Source of the DNA: Leucobacter sp. OLIS6
GTDB taxonomy: Bacteria; Actinomycetota; Actinomycetes; Actinomycetales; Microbacteriaceae
Direction of reading: 5' to 3'
DNA length: 64,000 bases
Assembly (NCBI RefSeq): GCF_002752355.1
Contig: NZ_MRAV01000010.1
Location: 1 to 64,000, forward strand
The notes under the pieces were generated by a model that saw only the letters and a program-made list of their open reading frames with translations, had not been told where the DNA came from and ran no database searches. Both the position numbers and the translations under genes were made by a program. This document shows positions 1 through 8,411 of this stretch, one piece after another; the first letter of the stretch is position 1, and each line of letters opens with the position of its first letter.

Positions 1-89
1 GAGGGGCGCGCGAGAAGGATGCGGGACGCAGAGGCGGGGCGGCATGCGCACTCGGGGCGGGGAACGGGAGCAGGCGCACGTATCGTTGT

Positions 90-132
90 TGCGAACGGTT
101 CTCAGAAGAAGATATGCTGAGATTCGTTCTCA
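90..132. promoter_or_regulatory. Two Zur-box-like palindromes upstream of the zinc-uptake operon
   Basis: Positions 118-132 read TGAGATTCGTTCTCA, a perfect inverted repeat with 5-bp arms around 5 bases. Positions 90-104 carry a related 15-mer, TGCGAACGGTTCTCA, whose complement begins TGAGAAC like the complement of the first. The centres lie 28 bp apart and both sit within 95 bp of the binding-protein start. A Fur-family gene closes the operon, so autoregulated zinc repression is the natural reading. The spacing suggests cooperative binding or overlap with the promoter. Seen: the palindromes. Inferred: that Zur is the ligand. Confidence 0.65.
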
Positions 133-181
133 ACAAGCGGCGCGCACTGGCGCGACCTGAACTGGTCAGGAGACCCACCCG

Positions 182-1288
182 ATGCGACACTCACGGACTC
201 GCACCCTCGTCACCGCGACGCTCGCGGCCACCCTCGCGGCGGGACTCGCCGCGACGCTCGTCGGCTGCTCGTCGCCGAACGCCGAAGCGGGCGGGAGCAA
301 GGCCTCCGACGGGGAGCGCCTCCGCGTCGTCGCCACCACCACGCAGCTGGCCGACTTCACGAAGGAGATCGGCGGCGACGACATCGAGCTCACCGGCCTG
401 CTGAAGCCCGGTGCCTCGGCCCACCACTTCGATCCGAGCCCCGCCGACCTGCTCGCGCTCGGACGCGCCGACGTGCTCGTGGTCAACGGTGCGGGCCTCG
501 AGACCTTCGTCAGCAGCGCCGTCGAGGCCTCGGGCTTCCACGGCAAGACGGTCACGGCGGCCGCCGGCCTGGATCAGGCGACGCTCAAGGCCATCACCGC
601 CGAGGGGGCGGCCGAGGCCGGCGGCGCCGAGACGCACGACCACGACCACGACCACGAGACTGAAGAGGCCGCCCACGCGCACGCCGCCGGAGACGATGAC
701 GACGATCACGATCACGGCGATCTGAACCCCCACATCTGGACCTCCCCCCGCAACGCCGAGGGCATGGTCTCCGAGGTGGCGAAGGGGCTCGCACAGGCGG
801 ATCCCGCGCACAAGGCCGACTACCAGCGCCGCGCCGACGCCTACGTGCTCAAGCTGAAGAGCCTCGACGAGTGGATCACGACGCAGATGGATCGGGTCCC
901 GAAGGCCGAGCGCATCATGGTGACGGGGCACGACTCGCTCCGCTACTACCTGCACGACTACGGGATCGCGTTCGCGGGCTCGATCCTGCCGAGCTTCGAG
1001 GACAACGCCGAGCCGAGCGCGGCCGACGTCGACCGTCTCGTCGCGACGATCAAGGAGCGCAAGGTCCGTGCGGTTTTCGTCGAATCGTCCATGAGCCCCG
1101 GCCTGGCGCGTACCATCGCCAAGGAGGCCGGCGTGAAGGTCGTCGACGCGGAGTCGCTCTACACCGACTCGCTCGGACCCGTCGGCAGCTCGAGTGCGCA
1201 GTACCTCGGCGCCACCGTCCACAACACGCAAACGATCCTCGAGGCCTGGGGCGAGAAGCCAGGCCCGCTCCCGGAGAACCTGAAGTGA
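182..1288 (+). CDS. znuA: Zinc (metal) ABC transporter substrate-binding lipoprotein
   Basis: This 368-residue protein captures Zn2+ (or Mn2+) outside the membrane and delivers it to the permeases encoded downstream. The N-terminus is a lipoprotein signal with lipobox LVGC, so Cys29 would be lipidated. The body is of the cluster A-I TroA/ZnuA type, with AHHFDPSPAD and LNPHIW supplying typical metal-ligand histidines. A His/Asp-rich loop at about residues 150-179 (repeated HD pairs) is the hallmark of zinc-specific members. The ATG follows CAGGAG by about 10 bases. It overlaps the ATPase gene by 4 bp and is first in a five-gene operon ending in zur, preceded by two Zur-like boxes. Zinc is favoured over manganese because of the His-rich loop and the Zur-type regulator. 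Confidence 0.92.
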   Translation: MRHSRTRTLVTATLAATLAAGLAATLVGCSSPNAEAGGSKASDGERLRVVATTTQLADFTKEIGGDDIELTGLLKPGASAHHFDPSPADLLALGRADVLVVNGAGLETFVSSAVEASGFHGKTVTAAAGLDQATLKAITAEGAAEAGGAETHDHDHDHETEEAAHAHAAGDDDDDHDHGDLNPHIWTSPRNAEGMVSEVAKGLAQADPAHKADYQRRADAYVLKLKSLDEWITTQMDRVPKAERIMVTGHDSLRYYLHDYGIAFAGSILPSFEDNAEPSAADVDRLVATIKERKVRAVFVESSMSPGLARTIAKEAGVKVVDAESLYTDSLGPVGSSSAQYLGATVHNTQTILEAWGEKPGPLPENLK

Positions 1289-2106
1289 CCGAAGCCCCAG
1301 CAGGAGCGGCGCCCGCCGCGCACGACACCCCCGCGATCAGTCTGCGCGATGCCGCCTTCGGCTACGCCGGGCGCACGCGGGTGGCGCGCCTCTCCCTCAC
1401 CGTCGAGCGCGGCTCGGCGGTGGCGCTGATCGGACCGAACGGTTCGGGCAAGTCGACTCTGCTGCGCGGGATCCTGGGCCTCGCCGACCTCACGGCCGGC
1501 GAGGTCCGGGTGCTCGGCGAGGCTCCCGTGCGTGCGCGCCGCCGCATCGGCTCGCTCCCGCAGGCGGATCAGCGGGACACGAGCCTGCCCGTCACGCTCC
1601 GCCAGGTCGTCGGCATGGGGCTGTATCGCGAGCTCGGCGCGTTCCGGCCGATCGGCCGCGAGGGCCGCCGGCGCATCGATACGGTGCTCGAGCGCGTGGG
1701 CCTCGCGCCGTTCGCGCAGCGCCGCTTCGGCGAACTGTCGGGCGGGCAGCAGCAGCGGGGGATCCTGGCTCGCGCGCTCGTCGCGAATCCCGAGATGATC
1801 CTGCTCGACGAGCCGTTCAACGGGCTCGACCGTGAGAATCGCGAGACGCTGCTCGCCCTCCTGCGCGAGGTGCGGTCCGAGGGGCGCACCATCATCGTCT
1901 CGACCCACGACCTCGAGATCGCGCGCGAGGCATGCACGCACGCGCTGCTGCTCTCGAGCGGGCACCACCCCGAGGATCCGGGGCACCCGGCGGCTTACGG
2001 CACCCTGGACGACGCGCTGACGCTCGAGGCCGTGGCCCACGCGTTCCAGGACACCACCGTGGAGCTCGACCGGCACACCGTCACCACCACCCGCGAGACG
2101 GAGTAG
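1285..2106 (+). CDS. znuC: Zinc ABC transporter ATP-binding protein
   Basis: This is the ATPase that powers metal import through the two permeases that follow. In 273 residues it has Walker A GPNGSGKST near residue 50, the signature LSGGQQQRG and Walker B MILLDEPFNGLD, followed by the switch histidine in STHD, so it looks catalytically complete. I chose the GTG at 1285, which overlaps the stop of the binding-protein gene by 4 bp (GTGA) and starts the protein at VTEAPAG; the frame is open further upstream, but that reading lies inside the preceding gene. The N-terminal 18 residues are Ala/Pro rich and outside the conserved domain. Confidence 0.93.
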   Translation: MTEAPAGAAPAAHDTPAISLRDAAFGYAGRTRVARLSLTVERGSAVALIGPNGSGKSTLLRGILGLADLTAGEVRVLGEAPVRARRRIGSLPQADQRDTSLPVTLRQVVGMGLYRELGAFRPIGREGRRRIDTVLERVGLAPFAQRRFGELSGGQQQRGILARALVANPEMILLDEPFNGLDRENRETLLALLREVRSEGRTIIVSTHDLEIAREACTHALLLSSGHHPEDPGHPAAYGTLDDALTLEAVAHAFQDTTVELDRHTVTTTRETE

Positions 2107-2108
2107 CG

Positions 2109-3050
2109 GTGGACGCCGGACTCATCGAGATCTTCTCGCTGCCCTTCATGGGCCGGGCGCTCGCGACGCTCGCGGTGCTCGCCGTCGCCGCGGGCGTCGT
2201 CGGCATCGGGATCAGCTTCCGCGAGCTGGAGTTCGTGAGCGACGGCCTCGTGCACGCCGTGTTCCCCGGCCTGGTGGTCGGTGCGGCGATCGGCGGATCC
2301 GACCTCGTGCTGCCCGGCGCGATCATCGCGGCGCTCATCGCGGCCGTGCTGTTCACCCTGCTGGAGCGTGCGGGACGCGTCGGCTCGGACGCCGCGATCG
2401 CGGTCGTGCTCACGGGCCTGTTCAGTCTCGGCGTCGTGCTGGTCTCGCGGCAGCAGGGCTACGTCTCGCAGCTGGAGGACCTGCTGTTCGGGCGCCTCCT
2501 CACCGTGACGGCGGCGCAGCTCTGGCAGGTCACGGTCGTCGCGGTGCTCGCCGTGATCGTGCTCGTCATCGGGTGGCGGGCGCAGCTGTTCCGCGCGTTC
2601 GACCCCGAGGGATTCCGGGCGGCCGGATTCCGCCCGCTCGCGACCGACCTCACGCTGTCGGTCGCCGTCGCCCTCCTCGTCGTCGCCGGCGTGCAGGCGC
2701 TGGGCGTGCTCATGGTGCTCGCGATCCTGACCGTGCCGATGGCCGCGGCGCGCCTCCTCACGGGGCGGCTCGGCCTGCTCGTGCCCATCGCGATCCTCGT
2801 GCCGCTGATCGCCGGCGTCGGGGGCCTGTGGCTCTCGTTCGTGTGGTCGGTCGGTGCGGGCGCCACCGTGTCACCGGGCGCGACGGTCGTGCTCGTGCTC
2901 GTCGCGCTCTACGCGCTCGCCGTGGGCTGGCGTCTGCTGCGCGGACGCGAGCCGGGCGCCCGCGCGAAGCGCGCATCCGATGCGGTGGATCCGACGTCCG
3001 CGGCGTCGGCGGCTCCGGCCTCGGCGGCCCCCGAGGGCGGTGCGGCATGA
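2109..3050 (+). CDS. znuB: Zinc ABC transporter permease (first of two)
   Basis: This 313-residue membrane subunit is of the ABC-3 (ZnuB/MntB) family. About eight to nine hydrophobic segments are visible, and the N-terminal part contains the conserved stretch FVSDGLVHAVFPGLVVGAAIGG (family form: lsdalsHavlpGv). The GTG start lies two bases after the ATPase stop and gives VDAGLIEIFSLPFMGR. The C-terminal 35 residues are polar and Ala/Ser rich, a cytoplasmic tail. The stop overlaps the second permease start by 4 bp. Two different permease genes in one operon suggest a heterodimeric channel rather than the single-ZnuB homodimer of enterobacteria. Confidence 0.9.
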   Translation: MDAGLIEIFSLPFMGRALATLAVLAVAAGVVGIGISFRELEFVSDGLVHAVFPGLVVGAAIGGSDLVLPGAIIAALIAAVLFTLLERAGRVGSDAAIAVVLTGLFSLGVVLVSRQQGYVSQLEDLLFGRLLTVTAAQLWQVTVVAVLAVIVLVIGWRAQLFRAFDPEGFRAAGFRPLATDLTLSVAVALLVVAGVQALGVLMVLAILTVPMAAARLLTGRLGLLVPIAILVPLIAGVGGLWLSFVWSVGAGATVSPGATVVLVLVALYALAVGWRLLRGREPGARAKRASDAVDPTSAASAAPASAAPEGGAA

Positions 3051-3988
3051 GCTATTTCGCGCTCGCCGCCGTCGAACTCGCGCTCCTCGGCGTGCTCTCC
3101 GGCATCGTCGGCACGCTCATCGTGATGCGCCGTCGCTCGTTCTTCGCGGTCTCCCTCAGCCACGCCACGTTCCCCGGCGGGGTGCTGTTCGCCGTGCTCG
3201 GCTGGAACCTGATCCTCGGCCAGGCGCTCTTCGCGCTGCTGCTCGTCGGCATCATGACGCTGCTCGCCCGCGTGCCCGGCCAGGGTCGCCAGGTCGCGAG
3301 CGGCATCGTGCTCTCGTTCGGCTTCGCGCTCGGCACGCTGCTCGCGAGCCTCAACGCGGGCAACGGCGTGCCGGTCGAGGCGCTGCTCGTGGGCTCGCCC
3401 CTCAGCGTCACCGGCGCCGACCTCGTGCGTACCGGCGCGGTGCTCGCCGTGACCCTGCTGCTGCTCGCCGTGTTCGGGCGGCGGATCCTCTTCCACACCT
3501 TCGATCCCGTGGGCTTCGCCGCCACGGGGTTCCGGGCCTGGCCGGTCGAGGCGCTCGCGAGCGGCATCATCGCCGCGGGCGTGGTCGCCGCGATGCCCGC
3601 GGTCGGTGCGATCCTCGGCGTCGCCCTGCTCGTCGGCCCCGCGGCCGCCGCGCGGATCCTCGCGCCCCGATTCACCTGGATTCCCGGCATCGCCGCTGCG
3701 CTCGGCGTCGTGTCGGGCCTCGTCGGCCTGTGGATCTCGCGCGAGTTCGGGATCGCCGCCGGCGGTTCCGTCGGCCTCGTGGTCGCCGTCGTGTTCCTGC
3801 TCGCAGCTGCCGTCGGCCGGCTGCGCGACGGGCTCCGGCTCGGCGCGGAACGCGCGGCCGAGCGAGCGCTCCAAGCGCGCGAGCGCGCGGTCGTGATCCG
3901 CGAAGCCGAGACCGGGGCCCCGGACCCGGCGTGCGCGGAGGCCTCCGGGCGTGAGAGCCTGGAGGTGACGAAAGGCGGAGCCGCATGA
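3047..3988 (+). CDS. Zinc ABC transporter permease (second of two)
   Basis: This is a second ABC-3 family permease of the same length (313 residues) as its neighbour and clearly paralogous: FAVSLSHATFPGGVLFAVLG matches the conserved motif of the first. It has about eight membrane spans and ends in a charged tail of about 55 residues (RLGAERAAERALQARERA) that may form a short cytoplasmic helix. The ATG at 3047 overlaps the previous stop by 4 bp, and its own stop overlaps the zur start by 4 bp, so translational coupling runs through the whole operon. It presumably pairs with the first permease. Confidence 0.9.
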   Translation: MSYFALAAVELALLGVLSGIVGTLIVMRRRSFFAVSLSHATFPGGVLFAVLGWNLILGQALFALLLVGIMTLLARVPGQGRQVASGIVLSFGFALGTLLASLNAGNGVPVEALLVGSPLSVTGADLVRTGAVLAVTLLLLAVFGRRILFHTFDPVGFAATGFRAWPVEALASGIIAAGVVAAMPAVGAILGVALLVGPAAAARILAPRFTWIPGIAAALGVVSGLVGLWISREFGIAAGGSVGLVVAVVFLLAAAVGRLRDGLRLGAERAAERALQARERAVVIREAETGAPDPACAEASGRESLEVTKGGAA

Positions 3989-4389
3989 CCGCAGCACCCA
4001 AGCGCAATACCTGGCAGCGCGAGGCCGTTCGCGCTGCCCTCGCTGAGGCGCGCGGGTTCGTGAGCGCTCAGGAGCTGCACCAGACGCTGCGCGACCAGGG
4101 GTCGACCATCGGCCTCGCGACCGTGTACCGCGCGCTCGCCGGCCTCGCGGAGGGCGGTGAGGCCGACTCCCTGCAGTCGCCCGATGGCGAGAACCGCTTC
4201 CGCTCCTGCAGCATGCAGGGGCACCATCACCACCTCGTGTGCCGCATCTGCGGCGAGACGCGCGAACTCGAGGCGCGCGTGGTCGAGGAGTGGGCCCAGC
4301 GGGTCGGCGCCGAGCACGGCTTCACCGAGATCGACCACGTCGTCGACCTCTACGGCGTCTGCGAGCGCTGCCGCGCCCGCGCCGCCTAG
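3985..4389 (+). CDS. zur: Zinc uptake regulator, Fur family
   Basis: This 134-residue metal-sensing repressor has a winged helix at about residues 1-80 (LATVYRALAGLAE is the recognition-helix region) and a dimerization domain with HHHHLVCRICG and a C-terminal CERC. The two CxxC pairs form the structural zinc site usual in Fur/Zur proteins. In actinobacteria a Fur paralogue cotranscribed with a zinc ABC transporter is normally Zur. The start overlaps the permease stop by 4 bp, so it is the last gene of the operon it probably represses through the palindromes at 90-132. The sequence does not formally exclude a manganese or iron sensor. Confidence 0.88.
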   Translation: MTAAPKRNTWQREAVRAALAEARGFVSAQELHQTLRDQGSTIGLATVYRALAGLAEGGEADSLQSPDGENRFRSCSMQGHHHHLVCRICGETRELEARVVEEWAQRVGAEHGFTEIDHVVDLYGVCERCRARAA

Positions 4390-4398
4390 AGTGGCGGC

Positions 4399-5403
4399 AT
4401 GATCACCCCGGGCGACGTCGACACCGCCGAGCGCAGCATGTGGCGCTACCGCGCCGCGCTGCCGGAGCTGGCCGGCGCCGAGCCGGTGAGTCTCGGTGAG
4501 GGGTGCACGCCGCTCGTCGCCCGCGACTGGGCCGGTGCGCGCCCGCGGTTCAAACTGGAGTGGTTCTCGCCGAGCGGCAGCTTCAAGGATCGCGGCGCGA
4601 GCGCGCTCGTCACCGCACTGCGAGCGGCGGGTGCGACGGCGATCGTCGAGGACAGCTCGGGCAACGGCGGCGCGGCGGTCGCGACCTACGGCGCAGCCGC
4701 CGGCCTCGCGGTCACGGTGTTCGCTCCGGCCAGCACCTCGCCCGCGAAGCTCGTGCAGGCGCGCGCCGCGGGTGCCGCGATCGAGCTCGTCGACGGTCCG
4801 CGCGAGGCGTCGGAGGCGGCGGCGCTCGCCGCCGTGGCGCGCGGCGATGCGCACGACGCCGGGCACAACCGGCAGGCGGTGTTCCTGCAGGGCACGAAGA
4901 CCCTCGCCTACGAGCTCTGGGAGGATCTCGGCTTCCGCGCGCCCGACGCGATCGTGCTGCCGGTCGGCGCTGGCAGCAGCCTGCTCGGCTGCGCCTTCGG
5001 CTTCGGCGAACTGTTCGAGGCCGGCGCGATCGATCTCCTGCCGCGCCTCTACGCCGCGCAGCCGCTGCACTGCTCGCCCATCGACGCGGCCTTCGCGGCG
5101 CCCGGCGTCGAACGGCCGGTGCTGCCGACCATCGCCGAGGGCACCGCGATCCGCGCACCCGGTCGTCTCGCCGAGATCCTGGCCGCGATCCGGCGGAGCG
5201 GCGGCGGCACCGTCGCGGTGACGGAGGACGAGATCCGGGCCGCGCACGCCGAGCTCGCGCGCACGGGGCTCTACGCCGAGCCGACGAGCGCCGTCGCGGC
5301 GGCCGGGCTCACCCGGCTGCTCGCGCGCGGCGAGATCCGGGCGGAGGAGACGGCGGTCGCCGTGCTCACCGGCTCCGGGCTGAAGTCGCCGCTCGGAGGC
5401 TGA
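4399..5403 (+). CDS. PLP-dependent threonine-synthase-like enzyme
   Basis: This is a 334-residue fold-type II pyridoxal-phosphate enzyme of the threonine synthase / threonine dehydratase group. Lys in SGSFKDRGA is the Schiff-base lysine, SSGNGGAA is the phosphate/substrate Asn loop, and the VGAGSSLLG loop resembles the glycine-rich PLP phosphate cup. It is shorter than classical ThrC (about 350-490 residues) and lacks its N-terminal extension. The true reaction may be threonine synthase, a diaminopropionate lyase or another ammonia-lyase. It begins 9 bp after zur, so it may share the message, but nothing in the sequence ties it to zinc. Confidence 0.75.
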   Translation: MITPGDVDTAERSMWRYRAALPELAGAEPVSLGEGCTPLVARDWAGARPRFKLEWFSPSGSFKDRGASALVTALRAAGATAIVEDSSGNGGAAVATYGAAAGLAVTVFAPASTSPAKLVQARAAGAAIELVDGPREASEAAALAAVARGDAHDAGHNRQAVFLQGTKTLAYELWEDLGFRAPDAIVLPVGAGSSLLGCAFGFGELFEAGAIDLLPRLYAAQPLHCSPIDAAFAAPGVERPVLPTIAEGTAIRAPGRLAEILAAIRRSGGGTVAVTEDEIRAAHAELARTGLYAEPTSAVAAAGLTRLLARGEIRAEETAVAVLTGSGLKSPLGG

Positions 5404-5464
5404 GCGGGCGCGTCCCGTTTCGTCTACGGTGGCAGCACCGGTCCCCGAATCGTCAGGAGCTCTC

Positions 5465-5887
5465 ATGGCAGCCAAGCAGCCCGCGATGTCGCCGTCCGAG
5501 ATGCCCGTCGCCGAAGTGCTCGATCGCGCGACCGGAGCGCGACGCGTCGAGGCGGATGAGCTGCTCGCGCTCTGCGCCGAGCTGAGCGGGGAGCCGCCGG
5601 TCGTGTGGGCCGGGCGCATCATCGGGTTCGGCGAGGTCGAGTACCGGTACGACAGCGGCCGCGGCGGCCGGATGCCGCTGCTCGCGTTCGCTCCCGGCGC
5701 GACGAAGCACACCGTCTATCTGGTCGACGACTTCGCGGAGCGCTGGCCGGATCTGATGTCGCGGCTCGGACCGCACCGCGCGAGCAAGGTCTGCCTCTAC
5801 CTCACCCGTCTGACCGGTGTGGACCGCGGAGTGCTGCGCGAACTCCTCGAACGCTCGCTCGCCGCTTCCCTTCCCGGCGCAGGCTGA
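5465..5887 (+). CDS. DUF1801-like small protein
   Basis: This 140-residue soluble protein resembles the DUF1801 (YdhG-type) domain: ADELLALCAELSGEPPVVWAG, then GFGEVEYRYDSGRGGRMPLLAFAP and a hydrophobic TKHTVYLVD strand, closing with LGPHRASKVCLYLTRL. No biochemical role is established for this fold. I start it at the ATG at 5465, which follows AGGAG by six bases; the 12 codons upstream are open but have no ribosome site. It faces the SGNH hydrolase gene tail to tail. Confidence 0.65.
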   Translation: MAAKQPAMSPSEMPVAEVLDRATGARRVEADELLALCAELSGEPPVVWAGRIIGFGEVEYRYDSGRGGRMPLLAFAPGATKHTVYLVDDFAERWPDLMSRLGPHRASKVCLYLTRLTGVDRGVLRELLERSLAASLPGAG

Positions 5888-5944
5888 GCGCGTTCGAGCG
5901 GATCATCCGCACCGAACGGGCGGTGACACGCGGGAAACCGCCAC

Positions 5945-6748
5945 TTACCCCCGCGGCTCGATCCGCACCCAGTCGGGGTGCTTCGCCGTGCGGCCGTCGC
6001 CGCTCGACCGGCCCGTGAGACGACGCTGGATCCACGGCAGCACGTGCTCGCGCGTGTAGCGGAGCTGCTCGCGCCGGGTCGGTGCGGGCCTCGGGTCCGC
6101 GTCGATCACCCAGTCGGCTGGCGCTGCGTAGCCCAGTGCGCGCAGCACGTTGCTCGCGACGCGGTGGTGCCCGACCGGCGCGAGGTGCAGCCGGTCCGGC
6201 GACCAGTACTCGCGGCGCGCGAGCACGGGATCGCTCCAGTTGTCGCAGAACCGCACCCCGAGTTGCCCGGCCAGCGCGCCCGCCTCGCGGGTCAGCTCGT
6301 CGCCCTTCGCCCGCACGCGCCCGCCGCTCGGCAGACCCGCGGTGGGATTCGCGCCGGCGAGCAGCAGCGGCGCTGCGTCGGTCTCGAGGATCCGGCGCAG
6401 CGCGCTGCCGGTGCGCTCCAGGATCCACGGGAGGTCGGTGCCGGGCCGCAGCATGTCGTTGCCACCGCCGTTGAAGCTCACGAGCGTCGGGCCGAGCGCG
6501 AGTGCGGGTTCCAACTGCTCGTCGATGATGGGCCCGAGCAGGCGTCCGCGGATCGCGAGGTTCGCGTACTCGATCGGGCGTCCCGTCGCGTCGGCGAGGC
6601 CCTGCGCCACGAGGTCGGCCCAGCCGCGTACCGAGCCGTCGGGCTGCTCGTCGCCCACGCCCTCGGTGAAGCTGTCGCCGATCGCGACGTAGCGGATCGG
6701 GGCGTCGGCGGGGAACAGCGGAGCGGGAGCATCGTCGATCGGAGGCAC
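5945..6748 (-). CDS. SGNH/GDSL-family hydrolase
   Basis: This 267-residue esterase/lipase-like hydrolase carries all the SGNH blocks: GDSFTEG with nucleophile Ser26 (block I), a glycine in the NLAIRGR region (block II), NGGGND (block III) and DRLHLAPVGH with the catalytic Asp and His (block V). There is no signal peptide, so it should act in the cytoplasm. The substrate is not predictable; relatives deacylate esters of sugars, lipids or phospholipids. The C-terminal 40 residues (PTRREQLRYTREHVLPWIQRR) form a charged extension seen in actinobacterial members. It is divergent from the acyltransferase gene at 6817, 68 bp away. Confidence 0.85.
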   Translation of the reverse strand: MPPIDDAPAPLFPADAPIRYVAIGDSFTEGVGDEQPDGSVRGWADLVAQGLADATGRPIEYANLAIRGRLLGPIIDEQLEPALALGPTLVSFNGGGNDMLRPGTDLPWILERTGSALRRILETDAAPLLLAGANPTAGLPSGGRVRAKGDELTREAGALAGQLGVRFCDNWSDPVLARREYWSPDRLHLAPVGHHRVASNVLRALGYAAPADWVIDADPRPAPTRREQLRYTREHVLPWIQRRLTGRSSGDGRTAKHPDWVRIEPRG

Positions 6749-6816
6749 CTCGCCAGCCTACGCCCGGCCGCCGGAGCGCACGCTCGTCGGCATGCGCGCG
6801 CCCGTATGCTGATCCC

Positions 6817-8061
6817 GTGGCATCGAAGCTCCCCCGGATCCCGCCCGATCGCGACCTCTCCATCGACGCGGTGCGCGCGCTCTGCCTGCCCGTCGTCGTG
6901 CTGCTGCACGCCCTGCAGATGGGGATCTCCGGCGATCCGCTGCGGGCCTCGAACGCGCTCGCGCACTGGCAACCGCTCGTCTGGATCACCTGGATCGGCA
7001 TGATCATGCCCACCTTCTTCATCGCGGGCGGCTTCGCCGGGATCACGACCTGGCGCAGGCTCCGCGCGAGCGGCGGCACCGCGGGCGAGTACCTGCGGAT
7101 CCGCGCGCTGCGGCTCGCCCGACCCGTGCTGCCGGCGATGCTCGCGGTGCTGGCCGTGCTCGGGGTCCTGGCGCTGTGCGGCGTGGACCCCGAATTCCTG
7201 CGCACCTTCGCGTTCCGGCTCGCCGAGCCGCTCTGGTTCATCGCCGTCTACGCGATCTGCACCGCCTTCGTGCCGCTCATGGCGAAGCTGCACCGTCTGG
7301 CGGCCTGGTCGACGTACTTCGGACTCGCGGGTGCCGCAGTCGCCGTCGACCTGCTCAGCCGCTTCGCCGGGCTCCCGATCGCCGCCCTCAACTGGCTCTT
7401 CGTGTGGCTGTTCGTGCAGCAGCTCGGCTTCGGCGTGCGCGACGGCTGGTACGCGAAGCGCCCCCGGTGGTTGCTCGTCGCGCTCGCCGCGGTCGCCTAC
7501 GGGCTCATGTGCGTCGCGGTGTTCGGGCTGGGCTACTCGCCCGACATGCTCGTCAACCTGAACCCGCCGACCGTGCTCCTGCTGCTGCTCGGCCTCGCGC
7601 AGGTCTACCTCTTCACCCTGCTGCAGCCGCTGATCCGCGCGGTGGTGCGCCGCAGGCGCGTGCTGCTCGTCGTCGGCGCGCTCGGCGTCTTCGGCATGAC
7701 GATCTACCTGTGGCACACGGTCGCGATGGGCGTCGTGGTCGGGATCCAGCTCGCTCTCGGGCTGCCGTTCCCCGAACCGCTCACGGGCGTCTGGTGGCTG
7801 ACGCGCGTGCCCTGGATCCTCGCGATCGCGGCTGTGATCGCCGTGCTCTGCCCCCTCGTGGCCCGGATCGAGCGGCTCTGGCCGAAGGAGCGGCCGGGGC
7901 CGATGCGCCTGTGGGCGGCGATCCTCGCGACCGTGCTGCTCGTGGTCGCGGTCGGCTGGGTGCTCACCCAGGGGTATCTCGCGCCGGGTACCGCCGGCGC
8001 GCTCGCGGCGCTGGCGCTGGCGATCGTCTGGCTGACCGTCGGGCGACCCGCGAGGCGATGA
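6817..8061 (+). CDS. Acyltransferase 3 family integral membrane protein
   Basis: This 414-residue membrane protein has about ten spans. The N-terminus DLSIDAVRALCLPVVVLLHAL carries the Arg and His typical of the acyltransferase-3 family (OafA/WecH type), which move acetyl or other acyl groups across the membrane onto envelope polysaccharides. LWFIAVYAICTAFVPLM is the conserved central motif. The GTG at 6817 is the only reasonable start; the sequence upstream is divergent promoter space. There are no glycan genes next to it, so the acceptor is unknown. The C-terminus ends at TVGRPARR. Confidence 0.8.
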   Translation: MASKLPRIPPDRDLSIDAVRALCLPVVVLLHALQMGISGDPLRASNALAHWQPLVWITWIGMIMPTFFIAGGFAGITTWRRLRASGGTAGEYLRIRALRLARPVLPAMLAVLAVLGVLALCGVDPEFLRTFAFRLAEPLWFIAVYAICTAFVPLMAKLHRLAAWSTYFGLAGAAVAVDLLSRFAGLPIAALNWLFVWLFVQQLGFGVRDGWYAKRPRWLLVALAAVAYGLMCVAVFGLGYSPDMLVNLNPPTVLLLLLGLAQVYLFTLLQPLIRAVVRRRRVLLVVGALGVFGMTIYLWHTVAMGVVVGIQLALGLPFPEPLTGVWWLTRVPWILAIAAVIAVLCPLVARIERLWPKERPGPMRLWAAILATVLLVVAVGWVLTQGYLAPGTAGALAALALAIVWLTVGRPARR

Positions 8062-8166
8062 GCCGTGAGACGTCGAATCCTGCTGCTCGCGGCCGAGACG
8101 GCGGCCCCTGAGGGGCGGCTCCGGCGCTTCCGCAGGCACCCACTCTTTCCGCCGAGAAACCGTCGC

Positions 8167-8206
8167 GCCGCCGAAACACCCTGCTGCAACTGGGTGTTTC
8201 GGCGGC
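8167..8206. repeat. Perfect 15-bp inverted repeat, intergenic
   Basis: GCCGCCGAAACACCC (8167-8181) is repeated inverted at 8192-8206 across a 10-base loop, and a degraded third copy of the core GGTGTTTCGG follows at about 8211-8220. It sits 105 bp after the acyltransferase stop and ahead of the ribosomal-protein promoter. It could terminate the upstream message, but no T tract follows. The extra partial copy is more like a palindromic intergenic repeat. The rest of the 350-bp gap holds only the rpmB promoter and leader. Confidence 0.7.
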
Positions 8207-8247
8207 ACAGCGGTGTTTCGGTGTGCGCTGTGCCGCGCAGATCAGGC

Positions 8248-8276
8248 TTGCGGCCGGCGCGATCCTGATCTAAGCT
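8248..8276 (+). promoter_or_regulatory. Putative housekeeping promoter for rpmB-rpmG-rpsN
   Basis: TTGCGG at 8248-8253 and TAAGCT at 8271-8276 are separated by 17 bases, a good match for a group 1 sigma promoter. Transcription would begin near 8283 and leave a leader of about 130 nt before rpmB. I see no Zur-like palindrome in the leader or promoter. Confidence 0.45.
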
Positions 8277-8411
8277 CGATCTTTGGCTGTGCGAACTCCC
8301 TTCGCGCAGACCGCACGGGGGCGATCCAGGGCTTCGGCTCAGGTGATGTCCCGTGCAGACAAGAGATCTTGGGTGGGGCCGTCCGGCTCCACGGTACTGA
8401 GAGGAACCACC

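Noticed and set aside
1..89. End or start of a gene at the left edge
   Set aside because: A short minus-strand reading from an ATG at position 45 is open to the edge, but 15 codons are too few to support a call.
3052..5712. An 886-codon open frame on the minus strand across the permease, zur and threonine-synthase-like genes
   Set aside because: It is antisense to well-conserved genes with motifs, is composed mostly of Arg/Ala/Gly, and is expected by chance in such GC-rich DNA.
8248..8411. Zur box for the ribosomal protein operon
   Set aside because: No TGAGA-N5-TCTCA-like dyad occurs in the promoter or leader.
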